From Mycobacterium sp. 852014-52450_SCH5900713 (GTDB lineage Bacteria; Actinomycetota; Actinomycetes; Mycobacteriales; Mycobacteriaceae), in NCBI RefSeq assembly GCF_001667075.1, contig NZ_LZIL01000022.1, positions 1-64,000 of the forward strand: a DNA stretch of 64,000 nucleotides, in the 5' to 3' direction. A program made the translations under genes and the position numbers. This document shows positions 54,699 to 64,000 of the stretch, in pieces. Positions within the stretch are counted from its first letter, which is position 1. The number at the start of each line of letters is the position of its first letter. The notes below the pieces were generated by a model. It was not told the DNA's origin and did not search any database. It saw only the letters and a program-made list of their open reading frames with translations.

Positions 54699-56795
54699 TT
54701 ATGGCCTGGTCAGCATCCGCCACAGGAACGAGTAGGTCAGCGCCGATTTGAACGCGACTTGTTGGTTGTCGGCCGCCCCGGCGTGGCCGCCCTCGATGTT
54801 CTCGTAGTAGTAGACGCGATGACCCGCCGCCTCCAGCGCGGCCGTCATCTTGCGGGCGTGGCCCGGATGCACCCGATCGTCGCGGGTGGACGTGGTCATC
54901 AGCACCGGCGGGTAGTGACGCGTAGCCGAGATGTTCTGGTAGGGCGAGTATTCGGAGATGAACGCCCAGTCGTCCGGGTTGTCGGGGTCGCCATATTCGG
55001 CCATCCACGAGGCGCCCGCGAGCAGCAGGTGGTAGCGCTTCATGTCCAGCAACGGCACGCTACAGACCAGCGCGCCGAATCGCTCCGGGTACTGGGTCAG
55101 CATGATGCCCATCAGCAGACCACCATTGCTGCCGCCCTGCGCGCCGAGCTGGTCGACGCCTGCGATGCCGCGATTCACCAAATCGGTTGCCACCGCGGCG
55201 AAGTCCTCCGCCACCTTGTGCCGGTTCTCGCGCATGGCCTGGGTGTGCCAGCCGGGCCCGTACTCACCGCCGCCGCGGATGTTGGCCAGCACGTAGGTGC
55301 CGCCGCGGGCCAGCCACAGCCGGCCGAGCACGCCGCTGTAGGCGGGGGTGTTCGCGGATTCGAAGCCGCCGTAGCCGTACAGCATGGTCGGCCCCGGCCC
55401 CCGCGCATCGGCGGGCCGCACCACGAAGTACGGGATCGGCGTCCCGTCCTGCGAGTTCACGAAATGCTGTGCCACCGTGAGGTTCCCGGCGTCGAAGAAG
55501 GCGGGCGCCGACTTGATCTGCTCGAGTGGGCCGGCGCCGGTGCCGCGCATGAGCCGCGAGGGCGTGACGAATCCGCTGGAGTCGAGGAAGAACTCGTCGC
55601 CGGTGTCGTCGGCGGCGACGACGACGGTGTTGGTCGCGTCGGGGATGCCGGCGACCGGCTCGCGCCGCCAGATACTCGGTGACGATCGCAAGCGCGGCGA
55701 AGCCGGGCGCAGGGGGTCGTCACGCGAGGGCGGCGTGACGATCTCCACCCGGCTGGCCACGTCGGCGAGGGTGACCATCAACAGGCGGTCGCGCGTCCAG
55801 GCGTAGTGGTTCAGCGCGGTGTGCTCGTCCGGCTCGAACACCACGCTCAATTCGGCCGTGCCCGATAAGAATTCGTCATAGTTGGCCGCCAGCAGGGAGC
55901 CGGCGGGATAGCTCTGAGCGCCGTAGAACCAATCGGTGCGCAGTTCGATCAGCAGCCACTCCCGGTGTATCGACAGGCTCGCGTCGGTGGGCGCGTCGAT
56001 CCGGATCAGCTCGGGGCCGCGCAGTTCGTAGACCTCTTCGTTCCAGAAGTCGAGGGCCCGCCCCAGCAGGGTGCGCTCGAAGCCTGGGGTGCGGTCCACC
56101 GAGGCGGACACGCGGACGTCGCTGCGCGCGCCTTCGAACACGATTTCCGCGTCGGCCAGCGGGGTGCCCCGCCGCCACCGCTTGATCACCCGCGGGTAGC
56201 CCGAATCGGTGAGCGAGTCGGCGCCGAAGTCCGTTCCCACCAGGACGGTATCGGGATCCACCCACGCCAGTTGCGACTTGGCCTCCGGCAGCGCGAATCC
56301 GTCACGGACGAATTCGCATGTGGCCATGTCGAATTCACGCACGATGGAGGCGTCCGAGCCGCCCCTGGACAGCGCGACCAGGGCGCGCGTGTACTCCGGT
56401 TCGATGACGCCGGCGCCGGCCCACACCCACTTCTCGTCGTCGGTGCGGCCCAACTCGTCGACATCGATCAGCACGTCCCAGGCGGGGGCATCGGTCCGAT
56501 AGCTTTCCAGCGTGGTGCGCCGCCACAGCCCGCGCGGGTTGTCGGCGTCGCGCCAGAAGTTGTAGAGGTACTCGCCGCGGCGGACCACGTACGGGATGCG
56601 GGCGTCGGTGTCGAGCACCTCGAGCGCCTCGGTGCGCATTCGCTCGAACTCCGCGTCGCGGAAGGTCGCCAGCGTCGGTTCGTTGCGTGCCCGCACCCAA
56701 TCCAGCGCCTCCTCGCCGGTGACGTCTTCGAGCCACAGGTAGGGGTCACGGTCGTCGTCGGGGGCCGCAGGGGCTTGCGATGTCATGACCGCCAT
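54699..56795 (-). CDS. Prolyl oligopeptidase-family serine peptidase
   Basis: The 698-residue cytoplasmic S9A peptidase has an N-terminal beta-propeller (about 80-420; DDRDPYLWLEDVTGEEALDWV at the front) and a C-terminal alpha/beta-hydrolase domain. Catalytic Ser556 is in GGSNGG, Asp in TSTRDDRVHPGHA, His in IEGGHAGAADNQ. It cleaves short peptides after proline or basic residues in other bacteria. ATG 56795 has a GGAGG SD at 5 nt; the in-frame ATG 56786 is second choice. It corresponds to Rv0457c and is divergent from the aldehyde dehydrogenase. Confidence 0.93.
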   Translation of the reverse strand: MAVMTSQAPAAPDDDRDPYLWLEDVTGEEALDWVRARNEPTLATFRDAEFERMRTEALEVLDTDARIPYVVRRGEYLYNFWRDADNPRGLWRRTTLESYRTDAPAWDVLIDVDELGRTDDEKWVWAGAGVIEPEYTRALVALSRGGSDASIVREFDMATCEFVRDGFALPEAKSQLAWVDPDTVLVGTDFGADSLTDSGYPRVIKRWRRGTPLADAEIVFEGARSDVRVSASVDRTPGFERTLLGRALDFWNEEVYELRGPELIRIDAPTDASLSIHREWLLIELRTDWFYGAQSYPAGSLLAANYDEFLSGTAELSVVFEPDEHTALNHYAWTRDRLLMVTLADVASRVEIVTPPSRDDPLRPASPRLRSSPSIWRREPVAGIPDATNTVVVAADDTGDEFFLDSSGFVTPSRLMRGTGAGPLEQIKSAPAFFDAGNLTVAQHFVNSQDGTPIPYFVVRPADARGPGPTMLYGYGGFESANTPAYSGVLGRLWLARGGTYVLANIRGGGEYGPGWHTQAMRENRHKVAEDFAAVATDLVNRGIAGVDQLGAQGGSNGGLLMGIMLTQYPERFGALVCSVPLLDMKRYHLLLAGASWMAEYGDPDNPDDWAFISEYSPYQNISATRHYPPVLMTTSTRDDRVHPGHARKMTAALEAAGHRVYYYENIEGGHAGAADNQQVAFKSALTYSFLWRMLTRP

Positions 56796-56819
56796 TGTGG
56801 CCTCCGGCGGTAGTGTGAG

Positions 56820-56830
56820 GTGTATTACAC
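56820..56830. promoter_or_regulatory. Palindrome in the divergent peptidase/dehydrogenase promoter
   Basis: GTGTA-T-TACAC, 11 bp with perfect arms, lies in the 58-bp gap between starts 56795 (minus) and 56854 (plus). It is placed to be an operator for both genes. A -10-like TAGTGT (56811-56816) is next to it. Confidence 0.45.
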
Positions 56831-56853
56831 AGGTGAGCGAGGAGTGAGAGCAG

Positions 56854-58377
<1,524 letters not shown>

Positions 58378-58860
58378 ATGGCATCGGGTCCCGTAACAGG
58401 GGTGGTCATCACCGCGGACGCCGCCGAATTGTTGGAGCGACTGCAGGACCGGCACGGCCCGGTGATGTTCCACCAGTCCGGCGGCTGCTGCGACGGGTCG
58501 TCGCCGATGTGCTACCCCCTCGGTGATTTCCTCGTCGGCGACCGCGACGTGTTGCTCGGGGTGCTCGACGTCGGAACGGACGGGGTGCCGGTGTGGATCT
58601 CCGGCCCGCAGTATCAGACCTGGAAGCACACCCAGCTCGTCATCGACGTGGTCCCGGGCCGGGGCGGCGGGTTCAGCCTGGAGGCGCCCGAAGGGGTGCG
58701 GTTCCTGTCCCGCGGCCGCGTCTTCACCGACGACGAACAGGCCGGGCTGCGGGACGCCCGGGTCATCACCGGCGCCGACTACGAACGTGGCGAACGCCCT
58801 TGCGCGCGCGGTCAGGTGGTGACTGACGCGGCATTCCGAACGTGCCCTCCGGGTCGGTGA
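58378..58860 (+). CDS. DUF779 protein (Rv0459 homologue)
   Basis: The 160-residue protein starts on the base after the ALDH stop, so it is surely co-translated. The DUF779 signature is the Cys/Gly-rich MFHQSGGCCDGSSPMCYPLGDF near residue 30, then DVLLGVLDV and a C-terminal FSLEAPEGVRFLSRGRVF. DUF779 is found next to aldehyde dehydrogenases in many actinobacteria; the cysteines suggest metal or disulfide chemistry. Its activity is unknown. Confidence 0.88.
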   Translation: MASGPVTGVVITADAAELLERLQDRHGPVMFHQSGGCCDGSSPMCYPLGDFLVGDRDVLLGVLDVGTDGVPVWISGPQYQTWKHTQLVIDVVPGRGGGFSLEAPEGVRFLSRGRVFTDDEQAGLRDARVITGADYERGERPCARGQVVTDAAFRTCPPGR

Positions 58861-58866
58861 CACCAG

Positions 58867-58872
58867 TAATGT
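58867..58872 (+). promoter_or_regulatory. -10 TAATGT of Rv0460 homologue, leaderless
   Basis: TAATGT ends 7 nt before GTG 58880. Confidence 0.45.
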
Positions 58873-58879
58873 CGAAATC

Positions 58880-59158
58880 GTGATCCCCCTCCCGCGTCCG
58901 CGGTTGTTGGCCGGCGCCATGCTGATCGGCGCCGCCGTCGGGCTGTTGGCGGGGGTGGGACTCGCCGGGACCGTCCATCCGAGCTACCGCCCGGTCTTCG
59001 CCGTCGCGCTGGTGGTCGGGATTCCGAGCGTCGCCGGGCTGCTGACAATCCTCTTCTCCGGACGTCGGTGGGTGACGATGCTCGGCGCGTTCATCCTGGC
59101 GCTGGCGCCCGGCTGGTTCGGTGTGCTCGTCGCCCTCCAGGTGACCGCCCATGGCTGA
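58880..59158 (+). CDS. Small membrane protein (Rv0460 homologue)
   Basis: The 92-residue protein has three hydrophobic segments (LLAGAMLIGAAVGLLAGVGLAG, VFAVALVVGIPSVAGLLTILF, VTMLGAFILALAPGWFGVLVALQ) and almost no polar domain. It corresponds to Rv0460. Function is unknown. GTG 58880 is supported by the -10 at 58867. The end overlaps the next gene by 8 nt, suggesting that both are translated together. Confidence 0.78.
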   Translation: MIPLPRPRLLAGAMLIGAAVGLLAGVGLAGTVHPSYRPVFAVALVVGIPSVAGLLTILFSGRRWVTMLGAFILALAPGWFGVLVALQVTAHG

Positions 59159-59720
59159 CGACGACACCCCGTCGAGCCCGGGCACCCAGGCGTGGAAGCC
59201 CGACTTCTCCGATTCCGACGAGGACACCGGCACCCAATCGTGGGTGCCGGACTTCTCGGACGACTCCGAGGACGCCGGCGAGCAGCCCGCCGCCGCGAAG
59301 GACGAACCGGAAAGGGCCGAGCCGGCCGCGTCCGAACAGGGCGCCGACGCCGAATCCGCTGTCGCGCCGGTGCAACCCGTCACCGTTCCCGGGCGCTACC
59401 TCTACCTGAAGTGGTGGAAGCTGCTGCTGACGATCCTCGGGGTGTGGTGTGTGGCGGCCGTCGTCGGGTTCGGCCTGTTCTATTGGTGGTATCACTCGAC
59501 CGACCAGACCGCAGCGCTCTTCGCGGTCCTGGTGTACGTGGTGGCGTGCGCCGTCGGTGGCGTGCTGCTCGCGATGGTCGAGGGCAGGCCGCTGGTCTCG
59601 GCGCTCTCGCTGGCGGTGATGTCGGGGCCGTTCGCCTCCCTGGCCGCCGCGGCGCCCCTGCACGGCTATTACCACTGCGCGCGGGTGGGCCACTGCCTCC
59701 TCGGCCTCATTCCGTATTAA
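59151..59720 (+). CDS. Membrane protein with acidic repeats (Rv0461 homologue)
   Basis: The 189-residue protein has a disordered acidic N-terminal half (about 1-75) containing two copies of a tryptophan repeat (GTQAWKPDFSDSDED and GTQSWVPDFSDDSED) followed by Ala/Glu/Pro-rich sequence, and a C-terminal half with four membrane segments (LLLTILGVWCVAAVVGFGLFYWWY; ALFAVLVYVVACAVGGVLLAM; ALSLAVMSGPFASLAAAAP). It corresponds to Rv0461. The repeats look like a protein-binding motif facing the cytoplasm. Function unknown. Confidence 0.78.
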   Translation: MADDDTPSSPGTQAWKPDFSDSDEDTGTQSWVPDFSDDSEDAGEQPAAAKDEPERAEPAASEQGADAESAVAPVQPVTVPGRYLYLKWWKLLLTILGVWCVAAVVGFGLFYWWYHSTDQTAALFAVLVYVVACAVGGVLLAMVEGRPLVSALSLAVMSGPFASLAAAAPLHGYYHCARVGHCLLGLIPY

Positions 59721-59740
59721 CGCCCCGCCCGGACGGCCAC

Positions 59741-59746
59741 TAGGGT
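59741..59746 (+). promoter_or_regulatory. -10 TAGGGT of lpdC, leaderless
   Basis: TAGGGT ends 7 nt before GTG 59754. Confidence 0.5.
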
Positions 59747-59753
59747 AGGGGCC

Positions 59754-61148
<1,395 letters not shown>

Positions 61149-61152
61149 CCAC

Positions 61153-61425
61153 ATGCGCAGCGACATCGTTCTGGGGGCCATCGGCGGCCTCGCCGCGGGC
61201 TACGTCCTGTGGTTGGCGGCCTTTTCGATCGCCGACGACAACGCGGCGGTGGGGCAGTGGGCCCCGACGGTGTTGCTGCTGTCGCTCGCGCTGGCGGTCT
61301 GCGCCACGATGTGGGCGTCATTGCTGCGCCGGCGCAGGAAATACGCCTGGTCGGGATTCGGGTTCGGGCTCTCCGTGCCGCCGCTGCTGCTGACGCTTGC
61401 CGTGCTCGCCAGCGTCTACCTCTGA
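61153..61425 (+). CDS. Small membrane protein (Rv0463 homologue)
   Basis: The 90-residue protein has three hydrophobic segments (DIVLGAIGGLAAGYVLWLAAFSIA, VLLLSLALAVCATMWASLL, LSVPPLLLTLAVLASVYL) and a basic RRRRKYAWSGFG loop. It corresponds to Rv0463 and starts 4 nt after lpdC, so it is co-transcribed. Function unknown; it is placed convergent with the AhpD-like gene. Confidence 0.76.
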   Translation: MRSDIVLGAIGGLAAGYVLWLAAFSIADDNAAVGQWAPTVLLLSLALAVCATMWASLLRRRRKYAWSGFGFGLSVPPLLLTLAVLASVYL

Positions 61426-61436
61426 CGGGCGCGGGT

Positions 61437-61997
61437 CTAGCGGGGGTTGTCCAGCGGAATGTCCAGGGCCGCCATCGTCGCGGCCAGGCCGTCGTATTGG
61501 CTTGCCAGCAAGCAGAATTCGATCAGCTGACGCCGGTCCAGGTGCTCCGCGAGCTGCTGCCACGTGGCGTCGGTGATGGTGCGGTCCTTGACGAACTCGT
61601 CGGTGGCCGTCAGCAGCGCCTGCTGGCGCACGGTCAGGCGCGCCTCGACGCGGTCCTGCCGTTCGGGCCACGCGAAGATGGCGGCCTGCAGGTCGGCGTC
61701 GAGCCCCTGCTTGGCGGCCATCCGGCGATGGTGCTGCAGTTCGTATTCGCAACCGCGCACATGCGCGACCCGCAGGATCACCAGCTCGGTGTCGATCGCC
61801 GGCAGCCGGCCCCGCAGCACGCGGCCGCTGTAAATGCTCCACGCCAAGAACAGCAGGCGGTGCTGACCCAGCGTGGTGAACAGATGCATCTCGGGCGCCC
61901 GGACCGTGCGCGCGGCCAGCTTCGCGAGAACCCAGTTGACCGGGCCCAGTTCGCGGAACCGCCCCGACGGGATGCGGCCGTTCGCAGCGCCGGTCAC
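61437..61997 (-). CDS. AhpD-like/CMD-family protein (Rv0464c homologue)
   Basis: The 186-residue helical protein is of the carboxymuconolactone decarboxylase superfamily: APEMHLFTTLGQHRLLFLAWSIYSGRVLRGRLPAIDTELVILRVAHVRGCEYELQHHRRMA. The AhpD-type CxxCxxH is incomplete: one Cys (GCEYELQHH), then His. So it may be a CMD-like enzyme rather than a peroxidase partner. GTG 61997 overlaps the ramB stop (GTGA), so the two are coupled. It corresponds to Rv0464c. Confidence 0.83.
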   Translation of the reverse strand: MTGAANGRIPSGRFRELGPVNWVLAKLAARTVRAPEMHLFTTLGQHRLLFLAWSIYSGRVLRGRLPAIDTELVILRVAHVRGCEYELQHHRRMAAKQGLDADLQAAIFAWPERQDRVEARLTVRQQALLTATDEFVKDRTITDATWQQLAEHLDRRQLIEFCLLASQYDGLAATMAALDIPLDNPR

Positions 61998-63418
61998 GGT
62001 TGCTTCACCAGATACGGGGAGACCGTGCTGCGGTGCTCGTCGAGATCCAGGGCGCGCCCCAAGGCCGGGAACGCCCGCTGCGGGCAGTTGTCGCGTTCGC
62101 AGACCCGGCAACCCGCGCCGATCGGTGTGGCCACTGTTCCTGAATCCCCCGAGACGTCGAGTCCTTCCGAGTAGACGAGCCGGTGCGCATGGCGCAGCTC
62201 GCAGCCCAGCCCGATCGCGAAGGTTTTACCCGGCTGACCATACCGGGCGGCCCGTCGCTCCACGGTCCGGGCCACCCACATGTAGTTGCGGCCGTCGGGC
62301 ATCTGGGCGATCTGGACCAGGATCTTGCCCGGGTTGGCGAACGTTTCGTACACGTTCCACAGCGGACAGGTGCCACCGCTGGACGAGAAGTGGAACCCGG
62401 TGGCGGACTGGCGTTTTGACATGTTGCCGGCACGGTCGACGCGGACGAACGAGAACGGCACGCCGCGCATCGATGGCCGTTGCAGCGTCGAAAGCCGGTG
62501 CGCGATGGTCTCGTAGCTCACCGAGTAGAAGGAGGACAACCGCTCGACGTCGTAGCGGAAGTTCTCCGAGACGTCGTGGAATTGGTGGTAGGGCAGCACC
62601 GCGGCCGCGGCGAAGTAGTTGGCCAGCCCCAGTCGCGCCAGCGTGTGCGACTCGTCGCTGGTGAACTTGCCCTCCTCCACCAGGTGATCGATGAGGTCGC
62701 CGTACTCGAGGTAGGCCAATTCGGCGGCCATCTTGAACACCTGCTGACCGAGCGAGAGGTGGTTGCTGATCTCGAGCGTCTTGGTCCCGGGGTCGTACCG
62801 GTGCAACACGGTGTCACCGAGATCGATCCGCCTGTTGATGTGCACGCCGTGCACTTCGGTCAGCCGGCGGTTCAGCTCGCGGGCCAGGTCGCCGTGGTGC
62901 ATCCGCATCTGGATCGTGAGATCTTCGGCGGCGGTGTCCAGCTCGTGCAGATAGTTCTGGCGTTGGTAGAAGTAGTCGCGCACCTCCTCGTGCGGCATGG
63001 TGATCGAGCCGCTGCCGCTGCCGTCGGAGAACCGCTCCTCGGTCGCGGCGGCCAGTTGCGCCGTGGTGATCCGGTAGCGCCGGTGCAGGTTGACCACCGC
63101 GCGGGCCAGGGTGGGGTGGGCGCTGACCATCTCTGCCACCTCGGTCGGGTCGACGTCGATGTCCAGGTCGCGGTCCATGGTCACCTCGCGCAGCTCGGCG
63201 ACCAGCCGGGTGTCGTCCTGCGAGGCGAAGAACGTCGCATCCACGCCGAACACCTCGGTGATCCGCAGCAGCACCGCCACCGTGAGGGGACGCACGTCGT
63301 GCTCGATCTGGTTCAGGTAGCTCGGGGAGATCTCCAGCATCTGGGCTAGGGCGGCTTGGGAGAAGCCGCGCTCGTGGCGCAGTTGGCGGACCCGGGAGCC
63401 GACGAAGGTCTTGGACAC
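61994..63418 (-). CDS. ramB: Transcriptional regulator RamB
   Basis: RamB controls acetate and glyoxylate metabolism, including icl1, in mycobacteria and corynebacteria. The 474-residue protein starts at GTG 63418, with an N-terminal helix-turn-helix (about 5-60; VRQLRHERGFSQAALAQMLEISPSYLNQIEHDVRPL), a central IrrE/HExxH-like region (LEYGDLIDHLVEEGKF), and a C-terminal Cys-rich sequence (CRVCERDNCPQR). A minus-strand TACCCT (63426-63431) ends 7 nt before GTG 63418, which suggests a leaderless mRNA and excludes the longer frame to 63523. It corresponds to Rv0465c. The Rv0466/icl1 region starts on the other side. Confidence 0.94.
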   Translation of the reverse strand: MSKTFVGSRVRQLRHERGFSQAALAQMLEISPSYLNQIEHDVRPLTVAVLLRITEVFGVDATFFASQDDTRLVAELREVTMDRDLDIDVDPTEVAEMVSAHPTLARAVVNLHRRYRITTAQLAAATEERFSDGSGSGSITMPHEEVRDYFYQRQNYLHELDTAAEDLTIQMRMHHGDLARELNRRLTEVHGVHINRRIDLGDTVLHRYDPGTKTLEISNHLSLGQQVFKMAAELAYLEYGDLIDHLVEEGKFTSDESHTLARLGLANYFAAAAVLPYHQFHDVSENFRYDVERLSSFYSVSYETIAHRLSTLQRPSMRGVPFSFVRVDRAGNMSKRQSATGFHFSSSGGTCPLWNVYETFANPGKILVQIAQMPDGRNYMWVARTVERRAARYGQPGKTFAIGLGCELRHAHRLVYSEGLDVSGDSGTVATPIGAGCRVCERDNCPQRAFPALGRALDLDEHRSTVSPYLVKQP

Positions 63419-63425
63419 TTCCCCC

Positions 63426-63431
63426 AGGGTA
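63426..63431 (-). promoter_or_regulatory. -10 TACCCT of ramB, leaderless
   Basis: TACCCT on the minus strand ends 7 nt before GTG 63418. Confidence 0.4.
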
Positions 63432-63436
63432 CCGGG

Positions 63437-63524
63437 GTTGCGAAGTGGAGGTTGGCAGAGTTCGCAGCGGCGCGGATCGCGTCGCAATTGGTTTTTGGCC
63501 GGGGGCGTTGGCATGATTCGCAAC
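63437..63524. promoter_or_regulatory. Inverted TTGCGAA-type sites between ramB and Rv0466
   Basis: GTTGCGAA (63437-63444) and its exact reverse complement TTCGCAAC (63517-63524) flank the divergent promoter, with TTCGCA and TCGCAA variants between. They resemble the TTTGCAAA-like motif I recall for RamB, so they may be autoregulatory sites. The match is not perfect. Confidence 0.35.
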
Positions 63525-63579
63525 GGAGGCCCCAGGGTTGGCCTGGGGTGCCCACGAGGAGGAAACGGGGAGCACAGCC

Positions 63580-64000
63580 GTGAGCCTGGACAAAGAACTG
63601 ATGCCGGTTCCCGACGGCCACCCCGATGTGTTCGATCGCGAATGGCCGCTGCGGGTGGCCGACATCGACCGCACGGGCCGGCTGCGGCTGGACGCAGCGT
63701 GCCGGCACATCCAGGACATCGGCCAGGACCAGCTGCGCGAGATGGGTTTCGAGGAGACGCACCCGCTGTGGATCGTTCGCCGCACGATGCTCGACCTGAT
63801 CCGTCCGATCGAATTCCAGGACATGCTGCGCTGTCGCAGGTGGTGTTCGGGCACCTCGAACCGGTGGTGTGAGATGCGGGTCCGCGTCGACGGGCGCAAG
63901 GGCGGACTGATCGAGTCCGAGGCCTTCTGGATCAACATCAACCGGGAAACCCAGATGCCGTCGCGCATCTCCGACGACTTCCTCGCGGGCTTGCACAAGA
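63580..64000 (+). CDS. Acyl-ACP thioesterase family protein (Rv0466 homologue), partial
   Basis: The gene starts at GTG 63580 with a GGGGAG SD and runs off the window after 140 codons without a stop. The N-terminal part has the hot-dog thioesterase pattern: FDREWPLRVADIDRTGRLRLDAACRHIQDIGQD, GFEETHPLWIVRRTMLDLIRPIEFQDML, CSGTSNRWCEMRVRVDG. Members hydrolyse acyl-ACP or acyl-CoA. It corresponds to Rv0466, next to icl1 in M. tuberculosis. Confidence 0.85.
   Translation, partial: MSLDKELMPVPDGHPDVFDREWPLRVADIDRTGRLRLDAACRHIQDIGQDQLREMGFEETHPLWIVRRTMLDLIRPIEFQDMLRCRRWCSGTSNRWCEMRVRVDGRKGGLIESEAFWININRETQMPSRISDDFLAGLHK

Overview
The window is a GC-rich mycobacterial chromosome segment. Gene content and order follow the Mycobacterium tuberculosis stretch from lpqM (Rv0419) to Rv0466: thiD-thiC, ctpH, xthA-def, virR-sodC, the AAA ATPase-pssA-psd operon, moeA2, groEL2, mmpS4-mmpL4, echA2, the aldehyde dehydrogenase, lpdC and ramB. 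Several accessory blocks and the lack of sigK-rskA, mazEF1 and PPE11 at their M. tuberculosis positions point to a slow-growing non-tuberculous species, most likely of the M. avium complex. That assignment is from memory of synteny, not from a database search.

Layout. 1-1.1 kb: a divergent pair of Met/Gly-rich exported or membrane proteins around a TACCC-N5-GGGTA palindrome of the CsoR/RicR copper-operator type. 1.2-7.4 kb: lpqM, an F420-type oxidoreductase with a self-regulated MarR gene, and a hydrolase-thiD-thiC operon behind a TPP riboswitch. 7.4-12.5 kb: an accessory signalling island (PAS-ANTAR protein, STAS antagonist, hybrid histidine kinase fused to a PP2C/anti-sigma module) in which an in-frame TAA interrupts the phosphatase signature. 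12.5-20.2 kb: the Rv0424c homologue, ctpH, the Rv0426c homologue, xthA, an acetyltransferase and def. 20.4-23.7 kb: Rv0430 homologue, virR, sodC, a carboxylate-amine ligase and a Lon-N protein. 23.7-27.8 kb: accessory lipid or redox genes with a TetR regulator. 27.8-34 kb: CDC48-like ATPase, pssA, psd, an MFS transporter and moeA2. 34-39 kb: VOC protein, Baeyer-Villiger-type monooxygenase, cupin, M24 peptidase, SDR and TetR. 39.1-41 kb: two CIRCE operators, groEL2 and a strong terminator. 41-46.8 kb: SDR, AhpD-like protein, FMN-binding-like protein, a short PPE protein, amidohydrolase, DinB protein and a membrane protein. 46.8-53.4 kb: DipZ-like protein, TetR, mmpS-mmpL and the Rv0455c homologue (siderophore export). 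53.4-64 kb: echA2, prolyl oligopeptidase, aldehyde dehydrogenase, DUF779, small membrane proteins, lpdC, ramB and the start of the Rv0466 homologue.

Two themes run through the window. Tight operons use 1-4 nt stop/start overlaps (ATGA, GTGA, TGATG). At least fifteen genes have a TANNNT -10 hexamer 6 or 7 nt before the start codon, the geometry of leaderless mRNAs, and this settles several start codons. No tRNA, rRNA, CRISPR array, insertion sequence or prophage was seen. No gene-free stretch exceeds 300 bases; the longest gaps (1066-1281, 17785-17996, 20194-20395, 36099-36348) are described in the entries.
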